Below are positions 26,315 through 35,204 of a DNA stretch of 64,000 bases, one piece after another. This DNA comes from Bombiscardovia asteroides_K. GTDB taxonomy: Bacteria > Actinomycetota > Actinomycetes > Actinomycetales > Bifidobacteriaceae. The notes beneath the pieces are model-generated. The model saw only the letters and a program-made list of their open reading frames with translations. It did not search any database and had not been told where the DNA came from. Each line of letters starts with the position of its first letter. Position 1 is the stretch's first letter. The stretch lies in contig NZ_CP181447.1 in the NCBI RefSeq assembly GCF_048001765.1, forward strand, positions 124,001-188,000, in the 5' to 3' direction. The position numbers and the translations under genes are program-made.

Positions 26315-26514
26315 AGTCCTACTGAGATTTGGGACCTTTCGTCGTCATCGGACCTGTGCACGTGCCGTACGTCACGGCGATGAGCAACTATGCCTGACTA
26401 TGCGCATCCATCATCCCGGCAGGATGTTGGGATGGTGAAGCATTGGCCGCCGTCGCTGGTCTGTATGTGTCCGCCCCCATAGACTGAAACCAACCGTGAA
26501 AGGTGGCGAGGTCG

Positions 26515-27324
26515 ATGGCCGATGGATTCAACCAGCTGGATCAGCGGCTGGCGGACAGCGGGTATGACGAGGGTCTGCCAGCCTCATATCCTCCTCGCCC
26601 GGATATTGATGAGCGTCCCATTCAGATAGCGCATGCCAACATCTGGAGTCGGTTTGCCGCGGTCACGGGACTGGTCTCGGCCTTGGCGGGCGCGGCCTTG
26701 CTGGCCCATGCCATAGCCCCCTCCAGGCTGGGGGTCATAGGTCAGGTGGGCATCTCGGCTTGGGTGGGTGTCTCCGTGGCTTTTGCCCTGTTGACCATAA
26801 TTTTGGTCATCATAGCCCGTCACTCCGGACCAGTCCCGAACCGGCCATCGGTGGGCTCGGCTGGCATTATCCTTCTGATCTGCGGGATGCTCTTGACCGT
26901 GGCAGGCCTGCTTATTGCCAACTCTTCCCCCAAGGGTATCATCAAGGCAGCTGCGCGTGACGAAGCGCCCACCAGCTCGCCCCAGGCCATGACCGGCGGT
27001 ATCGACAAGGCTGCCGGCCAGTGCGCTTCGGGTTGGCATGACATCAGCCTGGGTGGGTATGTAGGCATCTCCCAAGCCCGGTATTGCACGGATACGACCA
27101 TGGCCTATGTGGTTTTCGATAACGATTCTGCAGCCTCCCTGGCCAAAGGGCCTATCCGCGCCCGCGTGCCTGACCTGCTCTCCCGCTACGGGGGCGGGCT
27201 GCAGCCCAAGGATCTATGGCTGCTGACCGGCAAGCGTTGGATGGTGGTGGGTAGCAAGGCCCAGGTGACCGGACTGCAGAGCCAGTGGGGTGGCCAGGCC
27301 GAGCCCCTCATGGGCCAGCATTGA
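26515..27324 (+). CDS. Membrane protein of unknown function
   Basis: This 269-residue protein has a hydrophilic N-terminus (~45 residues), three predicted membrane helices (AAVTGLVSALAGAALLAHAI, VGISAWVGVSVAFALLTIILVII, AGIILLICGMLLTVAGLLIA) and an extracytoplasmic C-terminal domain of ~120 residues. That domain contains two cysteines (AAGQCASGW and ARYCTDT) that could form a disulfide. The ATG at 26515 has GGCGAGG upstream; a GTG at 26503 is possible. I recognise no family. It precedes an esterase gene by 31 bases. Confidence 0.7.
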   Translation: MADGFNQLDQRLADSGYDEGLPASYPPRPDIDERPIQIAHANIWSRFAAVTGLVSALAGAALLAHAIAPSRLGVIGQVGISAWVGVSVAFALLTIILVIIARHSGPVPNRPSVGSAGIILLICGMLLTVAGLLIANSSPKGIIKAAARDEAPTSSPQAMTGGIDKAAGQCASGWHDISLGGYVGISQARYCTDTTMAYVVFDNDSAASLAKGPIRARVPDLLSRYGGGLQPKDLWLLTGKRWMVVGSKAQVTGLQSQWGGQAEPLMGQH

Positions 27325-27355
27325 ATGACCGGGCCGGTCGACTATCGTGGCAGTT

Positions 27356-28111
27356 ATGGATCAAGCACAAAAGGATGACGGCGGATTGGTGGGTCGGCCC
27401 TCCACGGTGGTGCCCGGACGTTTTGGGCAGGAGCTCAAGGTCGAGCAGGTCCGTTGGTCCCACAAGCAGGGCACGGGCAACCCCTCGCGGCCCATTTTTG
27501 TACTCATGCATGGCTGGGGCTCCAATGAGGAGGACATGGCCGACCTGATGCGTTATGTGGCTCCTTACAACGACTACGCATCCCTGCGGGCGCCCATGGT
27601 GGTGCCTGGTAGCGAGCGCGGCATGTTCGGCCCTGGCTACACCTGGTTTCATGATATGCGTCCTGAGCAGGAGGATCTGGATCGGGATGGTTACGCAGCG
27701 GCTCGGGCTGTGGACGCCTGGGTCTCAGCCAATATCCCCGAGGACCGACCCGTAGTGGCCATGGGCTTCTCCCAGGGGGCCATGCTGGCTGTTCATCTGC
27801 TTCGGGTCAACCCTGAGCGTTACCGGGCTTCCATATGTCTGTCCGGTTTCCTGGCTCCAGGCCTGGTGCCTGGCACCGCTCCTGCGGATGAGCGCCTGGC
27901 TGGCTTGAACAAGCCGGTCTTCCTGGGGTTCGGCTCGGACGACACCACGGTGCCCAAGTATGAATTCCGTGCCCTGGCCGCCTGGCTGGATGAGCACGTA
28001 TGGCTGCACACCACCGAGTATGACCACCTGGAACATGCCGTCGATATGCGCGAGATGAACGATCTGCGCCAGTGGCTGGGCGAAATCGACGTGACCTCGG
28101 GCCTTATGTAG
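27356..28111 (+). CDS. Phospholipase/carboxylesterase (alpha/beta hydrolase)
   Basis: This 251-residue cytoplasmic hydrolase has the nucleophile elbow GFSQG (Ser139), an oxyanion segment LMHGWGSNEEDM, Asp195/196 in GSDDTTVPK and a C-terminal His (YDHLEHAV, 224 or 227). The arrangement fits the carboxylesterase/phospholipase/YpfH group acting on short esters or acyl-thioesters. The start could be the ATG at 27356 or the GTG at 27347; neither has a good ribosome site, so the transcript may be leaderless. It converges on the antiporter gene. Confidence 0.88.
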   Translation: MDQAQKDDGGLVGRPSTVVPGRFGQELKVEQVRWSHKQGTGNPSRPIFVLMHGWGSNEEDMADLMRYVAPYNDYASLRAPMVVPGSERGMFGPGYTWFHDMRPEQEDLDRDGYAAARAVDAWVSANIPEDRPVVAMGFSQGAMLAVHLLRVNPERYRASICLSGFLAPGLVPGTAPADERLAGLNKPVFLGFGSDDTTVPKYEFRALAAWLDEHVWLHTTEYDHLEHAVDMREMNDLRQWLGEIDVTSGLM

Positions 28112-28112
28112 G

Positions 28113-28129
28113 TCGGCTCAGAGAGCCGA
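28113..28129. terminator. Short hairpin between convergent esterase and antiporter genes
   Basis: TCGGCTC-AGA-GAGCCGA is a perfect 7-bp stem with a 3-base loop. It overlaps the last codons of the antiporter gene and lies 2 bases after the esterase stop. There is no T-run on either strand, so termination here is tentative. Confidence 0.4.
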
Positions 28130-30349
28130 GTCGGCGTCTACCTGCATGACGTAGACGTTGCGGCGCATCTTCCTGGCTGTCGTGCGCGAGATTTCCCCGG
28201 ATTCGACCATATCCTGGATCCGGCTCAGCTCGATGGCGTAGCCCTCGCGCTTGGCCTCCTCCACCTGATCCCTGATGGCAGGCATGCCCGTGTATTCGGT
28301 CTTTCCCTCCGCCGAGGATTCGATCATCTGGTGGTTGATGATGGTGTTCAGCAGGTCCTCGGTCTTGAAGCGGCCCTTGCCGAGCTCGGAGTAGAGCTTT
28401 TCGATTAGGAAGTGGTTCATCTCCGCCTGCAGGTGACGCCCGGCGATGAAGACCTGGTCCTTGTCGATCGGCTGGGCCAGGTGCTTCAGGCGGTGGAACT
28501 GGCTGTGTAGCAGTCCCCTGAGTCGTCTGCGAGCCGTGTAGGCCCTCCAACGAAGTTCCCCGCCTCTGTCCAAGTGGAAGAGGGAGCCGGATATGGTGGA
28601 CAGGATCCTACGGGCGGCCTGTTCCTGGCTGCGCAGATTCAGCAGTTCCTCCTGGTCGTCTCCGCGCTCGCTGCGCTGATCGATCAGTTGGGCATCGGCA
28701 TCCCTGTCGGCTACGGTCTCGGCCTCGGTGCTGGGTTCGGCCTCGGTCTCGTTCCCGCTGGCAGACTGCGTGGATGCAGGTGCCTGCTCTATGTCTGCGT
28801 CCTCGTTCCTGAGTCGCTCCTCCAACTGATCCTGGGCCTCTTCTATCCGGCTCAGCCGCTCTTCCATGTAGTCCTGCTCCCACTCCATGGTCTGCACCTG
28901 AAGGTCCTGGAAGTCCTTGGGGGAGTACTGGCCGATCTCGGACTTGAGCTTGGCGATGCGGTGGTTGTACTGCTTGATTACATGCTGGATGGCCAGCCGG
29001 TTCTCGTCAGTGATCCTGCTGGAGAGTTCCCGGACCGTGCCCCTGAGTACCTTGATGGATTTTTCGACCTGTTGGGCCGGCACCTCGCTGCTCTGTGAGG
29101 GAGCCAGCAGTGGCAGGGCGAAGTTGGCAAGCACCAGGGTGACGATGATGACCCCGGCGGCCACGAAGATCAGCTCGCTGCGCATGGGGAAGGCAGAACC
29201 GTCATCGGTCATATAGGGGATGGTCAGGGCAAGGGAGAGGGTGATGGTCCCCTTGGGGCCGCCGAAGGTCATGACGGCTGCCGATCTCAGGAGCTTGGAT
29301 GTGATCCGTGGCCTGCTGCCGGTTTCGTGGTCCTTGGTGAAGATCAGGACGCTGGCTGTCCAGAGGAAGCGCAGCACGATCACGGTCAGGCAGACCAGGG
29401 TGATGGTGGCTACCAGCATCCAATTGCTGACCCGCCGGTCTCGCCAGCTGGTGCCCATGGCTGCCGGCAGCAGCATGCCCAGAAGGACGAAGACTGCACC
29501 GTTGAGGCTGAAGGAGAGCACCTTCCAGACGCTGGACGAGACGATGTTCGCCTTGGAGGTATTGGGTCCCACTCCAGTGTGGTCGAAGCGGATCAGCAGT
29601 CCGGTTGAGACCACGGCCAGGATTCCGGACACGTGCAGGATGTTCTGCCCGACCATGTATATCAGGAAGGGCAGGAAGAGCTCCAGCAGGATCCTGGTGG
29701 TGGTGGTTTCCCAACCCAGGCGACGGGCCGACTCAAAGAGCCAGTTGATCACAAAGCCCATGATCAGGCCGAAGCCGACGCCGCCTACGAACTCAACGAA
29801 GAACTCGCCCAGGGCCTGGGGCAGGGAGAAGGAGCCGGTCACGGTAGCCAGGATGGCGAACTGGAAGCCGATGACGCCGGTGGCGTCGTTGAAGAGCGAT
29901 TCGCCGGCCAGGATTGAATGTTCGTCCGGTGTCAGGTCGGCGCTCTCGCCCAGGGAGGAGACGGCCACGGCATCGGTGGGCCCCAGGGCGGCGCCCAGGG
30001 CCATGGCTGCGGCCAGGGGGAACATAGGCCAGGCGGCATGCAGGATGACGCCCACCATGAGCATGGTCAGAGCAGCCAGGCCAATGGCCAGGGAAAGGGA
30101 TGATCGCAGCCCCTTGAGCAGCTCCACCTTGTTGATGGTATGGGCCTCGTAGTAGAGCAGTGGCGCGATGAAAAGGACCATGAACAGCTGAGGATCCAGC
30201 CGCATCCGCGGGAAAATGGGCAGCAGGGCCATGACTGCGCCCAGGACGATCTGGACCAGGGGGGTGGAGATTCGAGGAATGAACCTGGAGATGAAGGAAG
30301 AGACGAGGACGGCAGCAAGTATGCACAGAATGAGGATGAATATTTCCAC
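28118..30349 (-). CDS. CPA1-type Na+/H+ antiporter (NhaP family)
   Basis: This 743-residue protein has ~12 membrane helices in the first ~420 residues, then a long cytoplasmic tail with charged, coiled-coil-like stretches (EDAQDQLEERLRNEDADIEQ). CPA1 signatures are LGPTDAVAVSSLGE and the ion-binding Asn-Asp pair in SLFNDATGVIGFQ. It would expel Na+ (or K+) for H+ and keep pH balance; the tail probably regulates it. The GTG at 30349 has AAAGGAAG in front; the frame is open to 30367. It is divergent from a P2-type ATPase, an ion-homeostasis pair. Confidence 0.9.
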   Translation of the reverse strand: MEIFILILCILAAVLVSSFISRFIPRISTPLVQIVLGAVMALLPIFPRMRLDPQLFMVLFIAPLLYYEAHTINKVELLKGLRSSLSLAIGLAALTMLMVGVILHAAWPMFPLAAAMALGAALGPTDAVAVSSLGESADLTPDEHSILAGESLFNDATGVIGFQFAILATVTGSFSLPQALGEFFVEFVGGVGFGLIMGFVINWLFESARRLGWETTTTRILLELFLPFLIYMVGQNILHVSGILAVVSTGLLIRFDHTGVGPNTSKANIVSSSVWKVLSFSLNGAVFVLLGMLLPAAMGTSWRDRRVSNWMLVATITLVCLTVIVLRFLWTASVLIFTKDHETGSRPRITSKLLRSAAVMTFGGPKGTITLSLALTIPYMTDDGSAFPMRSELIFVAAGVIIVTLVLANFALPLLAPSQSSEVPAQQVEKSIKVLRGTVRELSSRITDENRLAIQHVIKQYNHRIAKLKSEIGQYSPKDFQDLQVQTMEWEQDYMEERLSRIEEAQDQLEERLRNEDADIEQAPASTQSASGNETEAEPSTEAETVADRDADAQLIDQRSERGDDQEELLNLRSQEQAARRILSTISGSLFHLDRGGELRWRAYTARRRLRGLLHSQFHRLKHLAQPIDKDQVFIAGRHLQAEMNHFLIEKLYSELGKGRFKTEDLLNTIINHQMIESSAEGKTEYTGMPAIRDQVEEAKREGYAIELSRIQDMVESGEISRTTARKMRRNVYVMQVDADSAL

Positions 30350-30858
30350 GGGCTTCCTTTCCGCCACGCAATCCCGGGTGGGCTGCCGCAGGCCCGACTA
30401 GCAGGGTTCGTTCGACCAATGAAGGAATCTCCGAGTGCAGGGTCGCATGAGGATCGACGTCGCAGAGTCCATTATACGGAATCACGGCATCCAGGAACAG
30501 CATTAATGGACAATGTGCGCTAAGTTGACACCTCAAGCCAAATGGTGGACAGACCGCGCTCGCGATGGGCGAACATTTGTGAAAATCCGGCCCGGGGACT
30601 CCTTGTGATCGCATGAAAGATCGGCTTGATCAGTATACTCGTGAAGACCGGGAAGGCTCCGAACCTCCCAGAGGTTCACCGCTTTCGGCGGGTGACCATG
30701 GAGCCCCATCTCTTGACCCCGGGGACTTGCGCGCACGCTATTGTTGCCCCGATGCTTTTGGACATACCCCGGTCCAAAAGGAAGATTGCAAGAAATACTG
30801 CAGAGGGTCGCATGCGGGGACAAATGACCGATCCGGTTTGGAAAGGCCAGGTTGACCG
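30350..30858. other. 509-bp divergent intergenic region with structured leader
   Basis: This gap separates the antiporter and the P2-type ATPase. The left ~290 bases hold no recognised element beyond presumed promoters. The right part, before the ATPase, contains the folded segment described separately at 30650-30779. No protein-coding frame with a ribosome site is convincing. Confidence 0.6.
30650..30779 (+). ncRNA. Candidate structured leader RNA upstream of the P2-type ATPase
   Basis: An outer helix GGCTCC (30655-30660)/GGAGCC (30700-30705), extended by GGG/CCC, encloses two hairpins. The first is GAACCTC-CCA-GAGGTTC (30661-30677), a perfect 7-bp stem; the second is ACCGC..GCGGGT (30678-30693), with one bulge. 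Further down, TTTTGGAC (30756-30763) pairs perfectly with GTCCAAAA (30772-30779) around 8 bases. A three-way junction followed by a separate stem, 80-210 bases before an ion pump, looks like a cis-regulatory RNA. It does not match the M-box, yybP-ykoY, NiCo or ydaO patterns as I recall them. Function is inferred. Confidence 0.45.
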
Positions 30859-33657
30859 ATGACATCATCCATGACATCTACAAACATTAAGAATCAGAAC
30901 GCAGCGGCAGCAGGGGCTGACATGCGCTTCGACGACACCGACTGGCACAGCTTGGAGACCTCGGCTGTGCTGGAGACCCTGCACACCGGGGATCAAGGCC
31001 TGGATACGCAGGAAAGCGCACGCCGCCTGGAGATCTTCGGGCCCAACAGTCTGGCCGAGGCACAGGCCAAACCCCGTTGGAAGCTCTTCCTGGAGCAGTT
31101 TGCCGGCCCCCTGATCGCCGTCCTGATGGTCTGCGGCATCATCACCATTTTTCTGCAGCACTATGTGGACGCTGCGGCCATTTTCCTGGTCCTTTTCCTC
31201 AATGCCATCATCGGCTATGTGCAGGAATCCAAGGCAGATAAGGCTGTGGAGGCCCTGACCACCCTGTCCACCCCCACCACACGCGTGGTGCGCCAGGGCC
31301 GGATGGAGCAGATTGACGCCGACCAGCTGGTGCCGGGCGACCTGGTCCTCCTGGAGAGCGGCGACCGCATCCCCGCCGACCTGCGGTTGATTGAGGCCCT
31401 CCACCTGCGCATTGACGAGGCCATGCTGACGGGCGAGAGCGAGGATGCCAAGAAGAATACGGACCCCGTGGACCGCGATGCAACCCTGGGCGACAGGCGC
31501 TGCATGGCCTTCTCGGGCACCATGGTCACCAGCGGCCGTGGACGAGGGCTGGTGGTGGCCACTGGTTCCGACACCGAGCTGGGCGAAATCAACGATCTGG
31601 TTCATGTGGCCAAGGGCCGCACACCCCTGCAGCGAATCATTCACCGCACCGAGGTGGGCATCGCCATCGCCGTCATCTTGGTGGCCGTCTTCGTCTTCAT
31701 CGGCGGAGCCATCCTCAATGGCGACGCTACGGGGGCCTTCCTGTCTGCAGTCTCCTTGGTGGTGGCCTCCATGCCCGAGGCCCTGCCCATCGTGCTGACC
31801 GTGGCCATGGCCTTGGGAGTCTCAAGGATGGCCGAATACCATGCCATCGTCCGCTCTCTGCCGGCAGTGGAGACCCTGGGCTCCATCACCGTCATCGGCT
31901 CGGACAAGACCGGTACGCTGACCCAGAACCGCATGACCGTGGAACAGTTCACCCTGGGCGGCGGCCAGCCGGTCCCCGTCGAGGGCATGGACTTGGGCGC
32001 AGAGGCTGTATCCGACGACGATCGTATGCGCGGTCTGGCCGCTCTTGCTCGGGCCGGGGCTCTGACCAATGAGGCCCACCGGCAGCCGAATGAACAAGGC
32101 GGCATCGAATACAGCGGCGACGCGGTCGATATGGCCATGGCCCGCCTGGCCGACCAGACCGGGGCCGTGACTACTGAAGACCTGGATAGTCCTATAGTCT
32201 TGGAGACCCCCTATGAGCCGGAACTGCTCCACTCCATGACCATTCGCCGCAGCCCGGACGGTACCCTGACCCAATACGTCAAGGGCGCTCCGGACGCGGT
32301 CATGGCCATGAGCCGAACCATGCTGGACCCGGATGGTCAAGTCGTTCCCCTGGACACCCAGGCCGTTCACAAGTCCTACGAAGCCATGGGCTCCCAGGGG
32401 TTGCGGGTAATCGGCGTGGCCAGCAGGGTCCTTTCCCCTGACCAGGATCCCGCCTCCCGCCGTCGACCTGACGACCTGACCTTCCTGGGGCTTGAGGGCA
32501 TGCTCGACCCGCCTCGACCTGGCGTGCGCGAGGCCATCGCCGAATGTGCCGGAGCCGGCATCCGCGTGGTCATGATCACCGGCGACCACCCGGTGACCGC
32601 AGCCGCCATAGGCCGACGCCTGGGTCTGGAGCACACCGATCAGGCGCTGACAGGCAGCGAGATGCTGGAAATGAGTGACGAGGTCCTCCGGGCCCGTCTG
32701 CGTGAGACCTCCATCGCCGCCCGTGTCTCCCCCCAGGACAAGCTGCGCATTGTGGAGGCCCTGCAGGACGAGGGCCATGTGGTGGCCGTGACCGGCGACG
32801 GCGTCAATGACGCCCCGGCCCTGAAGGCTGCCTCAGTGGGCATCGCCATGGGTCGTTCCGGCACTGACGTGGCCCGGGAGGCCAGCGATGTGGTCCTGAC
32901 CGACGACAACTTCGTTACCATCACCCAGGCCGTGCGTCAGGGGAGGGTCATCTTCAAGGCCATTCGCGGGTCCGCCTACTTCCTCCTGTCCACGGCTGCA
33001 GCCGCCATGATTGCCGTGGGGGTCAATGTAATCGCCGAGGAGCCGCTGCTCTTCCTGCCCCTGCAGATGCTCTGGATCAACTTCGTGACCAATGGCGTCC
33101 AGGATATCGCCCTGGGATTCGAACCAGGCAACGGCGATGAGCTGGAGTCGCCCCCGCGTTCGTCCGGAGAGGGTCTGCTCTCGAGGGTGCTCTGGGCGCG
33201 ACTTGCTGTCTGTGGGCTCTGGATGGCCACCTGCATTCTGGTCCTCTTCCGCCTCAACATCAACGCGGGGATGGACCTGGCCCACGCCCGGACCATGGCC
33301 CTGACCCTGTTGGTCCTCTTCAACTTCTTCGTCGCCATGTCGGCCCGGTCCGAGAACAGGCTGATCGTCCAGCTCAACCCCTTGGATAACACCTTCCTCC
33401 TGGTGGCCTCGTTCGTTGCCCTGGGCATCCATGCGGGGGCCATGTACCTGGCTCCGGTTGCGGGCGTTCTGGGCATGGCCCCGCTGAGCGCGAGCCAGTG
33501 GCTCATCTGCCTGGGAATTGGACTGACGGTCCTGATCTTCAGTGAGGGCGACAAGATGGTTCGTGCCTTCCTGGCCAAGCGGGGCATAGGTACGTCCGGG
33601 CGGCCCAAGGGCCATCTGCACCATGTGCGCCGCCGCATCGCAGGCATGATCAACTGA
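30859..33657 (+). CDS. P2-type cation-transporting ATPase (Ca2+/cation pump)
   Basis: This 932-residue pump has the full P-type ATPase layout: cation N-terminal domain (~30-95), TGESEDAKK actuator, phosphorylation loop SDKTGTLTQN, nucleotide-domain KGAPDAV, hinge GDGVNDAPALKAASVGIAMG and a six-helix C-terminal region. The ion-site helix 4 reads ASMPEALPIVLT, with Ala where calcium pumps usually have PEGLP. It probably exports Ca2+ or another cation. The Ala change leaves the ion uncertain; H+ and Na+/K+ types are alternatives. GGAAAGG lies ~10 bases before the ATG. Its leader is unusually structured. Confidence 0.92.
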   Translation: MTSSMTSTNIKNQNAAAAGADMRFDDTDWHSLETSAVLETLHTGDQGLDTQESARRLEIFGPNSLAEAQAKPRWKLFLEQFAGPLIAVLMVCGIITIFLQHYVDAAAIFLVLFLNAIIGYVQESKADKAVEALTTLSTPTTRVVRQGRMEQIDADQLVPGDLVLLESGDRIPADLRLIEALHLRIDEAMLTGESEDAKKNTDPVDRDATLGDRRCMAFSGTMVTSGRGRGLVVATGSDTELGEINDLVHVAKGRTPLQRIIHRTEVGIAIAVILVAVFVFIGGAILNGDATGAFLSAVSLVVASMPEALPIVLTVAMALGVSRMAEYHAIVRSLPAVETLGSITVIGSDKTGTLTQNRMTVEQFTLGGGQPVPVEGMDLGAEAVSDDDRMRGLAALARAGALTNEAHRQPNEQGGIEYSGDAVDMAMARLADQTGAVTTEDLDSPIVLETPYEPELLHSMTIRRSPDGTLTQYVKGAPDAVMAMSRTMLDPDGQVVPLDTQAVHKSYEAMGSQGLRVIGVASRVLSPDQDPASRRRPDDLTFLGLEGMLDPPRPGVREAIAECAGAGIRVVMITGDHPVTAAAIGRRLGLEHTDQALTGSEMLEMSDEVLRARLRETSIAARVSPQDKLRIVEALQDEGHVVAVTGDGVNDAPALKAASVGIAMGRSGTDVAREASDVVLTDDNFVTITQAVRQGRVIFKAIRGSAYFLLSTAAAAMIAVGVNVIAEEPLLFLPLQMLWINFVTNGVQDIALGFEPGNGDELESPPRSSGEGLLSRVLWARLAVCGLWMATCILVLFRLNINAGMDLAHARTMALTLLVLFNFFVAMSARSENRLIVQLNPLDNTFLLVASFVALGIHAGAMYLAPVAGVLGMAPLSASQWLICLGIGLTVLIFSEGDKMVRAFLAKRGIGTSGRPKGHLHHVRRRIAGMIN

Positions 33658-33692
33658 ACTGACCTGTCGGGCTGGACTGTCAGACTGAACCC

Positions 33693-34145
33693 GTGCAAGA
33701 ACGGTGGAAGGCGCCCATGGAGGAGGCCCTGCAGTTGGCCGGCATAGCCGGAGAGCGGGGGGACGTGCCCGTGGGCGCCCTGGTCTTGGATGCCTCGGAC
33801 CGGATCATCGGCCGGGGCTTCAACCAGCGGCAGGTCCTGGGCCGTCCCCTGGCGCACGCCGAGATGGAGGCCATCGGGAAATCAGCCGTTGGCTGGGATC
33901 TGGCAGGATGCACCATGGTCGTCACTCTGGAGCCTTGCCCCATGTGTGCTGGAGCCCTGATGGCCTGTCACTTCAGCAGGGTGGTCTTCGGCGCCTGGGA
34001 TCCCAAGATGGGAGCCTGCGGGTCGGTCTGGGATCTCCCTCGTGACCCGCACACTGGGTCAAAGGTCGAGGTGCTGGGCGGCGTGTGTGAACAGGCATGC
34101 GCCGGGATTCTTGCCGACTTCTTCGCCCGGCATCGCCAGGACTGA
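33693..34145 (+). CDS. tadA: tRNA-specific adenosine deaminase
   Basis: TadA converts adenosine 34 of tRNA-Arg(ACG) to inosine. This 150-residue protein has the zinc deaminase motifs HAEMEA (His55, Glu57) and PCPMCAGAL (Cys82, Cys85). Length and ending match TadA. The GTG at 33693 is the likeliest start; an ATG at 33717 would remove the first helix. It lies 35 bases after the ATPase gene and may be read from the same transcript. A free cytosine/guanine deaminase is a less likely alternative. Confidence 0.88.
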   Translation: MQERWKAPMEEALQLAGIAGERGDVPVGALVLDASDRIIGRGFNQRQVLGRPLAHAEMEAIGKSAVGWDLAGCTMVVTLEPCPMCAGALMACHFSRVVFGAWDPKMGACGSVWDLPRDPHTGSKVEVLGGVCEQACAGILADFFARHRQD

Positions 34146-34154
34146 GTCCTGTTC

Positions 34155-34952
34155 TTAGCGGTGGTTGTGATTGGCCCTGTACCGCTGGAAGGCCGGGGTA
34201 ACCTGAAGGGCCGCCCAGATGCAACGCAGGACGATCAAGCAGAGGTAGGCGGCGAACAGATTGGCGCCTACTCGCGCGCTGACTCCTGAGGCCGCCCAGG
34301 TGCCCACCGGTGTGGTCAGCGCGGCCACGATTCCCAGAAGCAGCCCCTGACCGGCGTGGACCAGATGGTGGCGCAGGTTGGTGAACGTCCCTGACAATGA
34401 ACTGGGCAGGATGGCCAGCAGTGAGGTCCCCCTGGCGATCAGATCGCTGGCCCCCAACAGAGCCAGAGCCGGCACCGCGATGGCTCCGCCGCCAACGCCT
34501 AGCAAGCCCGACAGGGTTCCGATCAGGATGCCGACCAGCAGAATGATTAAGGCCACCACTGGGCTCAGCTGGATGCTGCTATCTCTGGAGGGCGTGGACA
34601 CCAACTGCTGGGCAATGACTGCCATTAGGAAGCCCACGTAGAGCCACCTGAGTATCACCTCAGGAAGCCGGTCCAGCAGCCAGGTGCCGATCTGCGCTCC
34701 AATGACCGTGCCCACGGCAAGCAGCAGGGCGGCCAGCCAGTCCACATGCCCGCCCAGGGCGTAGGAGGCCACTCCGGCCAGCGACATGGGGATCATGGAA
34801 GCCAGCGAGGTGGCCGAGGCCTGCCGTTGCTGCAATCCGGTCCATACCAGGGCTGGCACGATGATCGATCCGCCGCCGATACCGAACATCCCCGACAGGA
34901 ATCCGCTGATCACGCCCACCAGGACCAGGATGGCCAGGGTCCGCCGGTCCAT
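34155..34952 (-). CDS. TauE/SafE family sulfite/sulfonate exporter
   Basis: This 265-residue membrane protein has ~8 helices in two similar halves. Each half begins with a GxxSGMFGIGGG-type motif: SGFLSGMFGIGGGSIIVPAL at the N-terminus and GTLSGLLGVGGGAIAVPAL in the middle. These repeats define the TauE/SafE (DUF81) family, which moves sulfite, sulfoacetate or other anions. The ATG at 34952 follows AAAGGAGCCGGAGG; the frame is open to 34982. It converges with tadA, 9 bases apart. Substrate unknown. Confidence 0.9.
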   Translation of the reverse strand: MDRRTLAILVLVGVISGFLSGMFGIGGGSIIVPALVWTGLQQRQASATSLASMIPMSLAGVASYALGGHVDWLAALLLAVGTVIGAQIGTWLLDRLPEVILRWLYVGFLMAVIAQQLVSTPSRDSSIQLSPVVALIILLVGILIGTLSGLLGVGGGAIAVPALALLGASDLIARGTSLLAILPSSLSGTFTNLRHHLVHAGQGLLLGIVAALTTPVGTWAASGVSARVGANLFAAYLCLIVLRCIWAALQVTPAFQRYRANHNHR

Positions 34953-35204
34953 CCCTCCGGCTCCTTTCTGCTCTTTCTGCATGAGTTCCAGCCTAGGTCG
35001 ACGTCCTCATCGGGATGGCAGGATGTCCGCGTGTGTGGTCATGTCCTCCAAAGTGCAGAAATCCACGCATATCCCGGCCCTTATGTCCACCATGCGACCG
35101 TTGCCTTGGCTCCCTTCTGCCGTCTCGGCATACTGCTTGGTATCCCCCGGGCCGGTCCCCGGAGGTGTGTCGTCTGTTCAAGAGAATTAAGAGGGTGTAT
35201 TTCG

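Noticed and set aside
30645..30779. M-box, yybP-ykoY, NiCo or ydaO riboswitch
   Set aside because: The hallmark conserved sequences of these classes, as I recall them, are absent; kept only as an unclassified structured leader.
34746..35204. N-terminal extension of the panE frame over the TauE gene
   Set aside because: It is antisense to a well-supported gene; the dinucleotide motif begins at the ATG at 35205.
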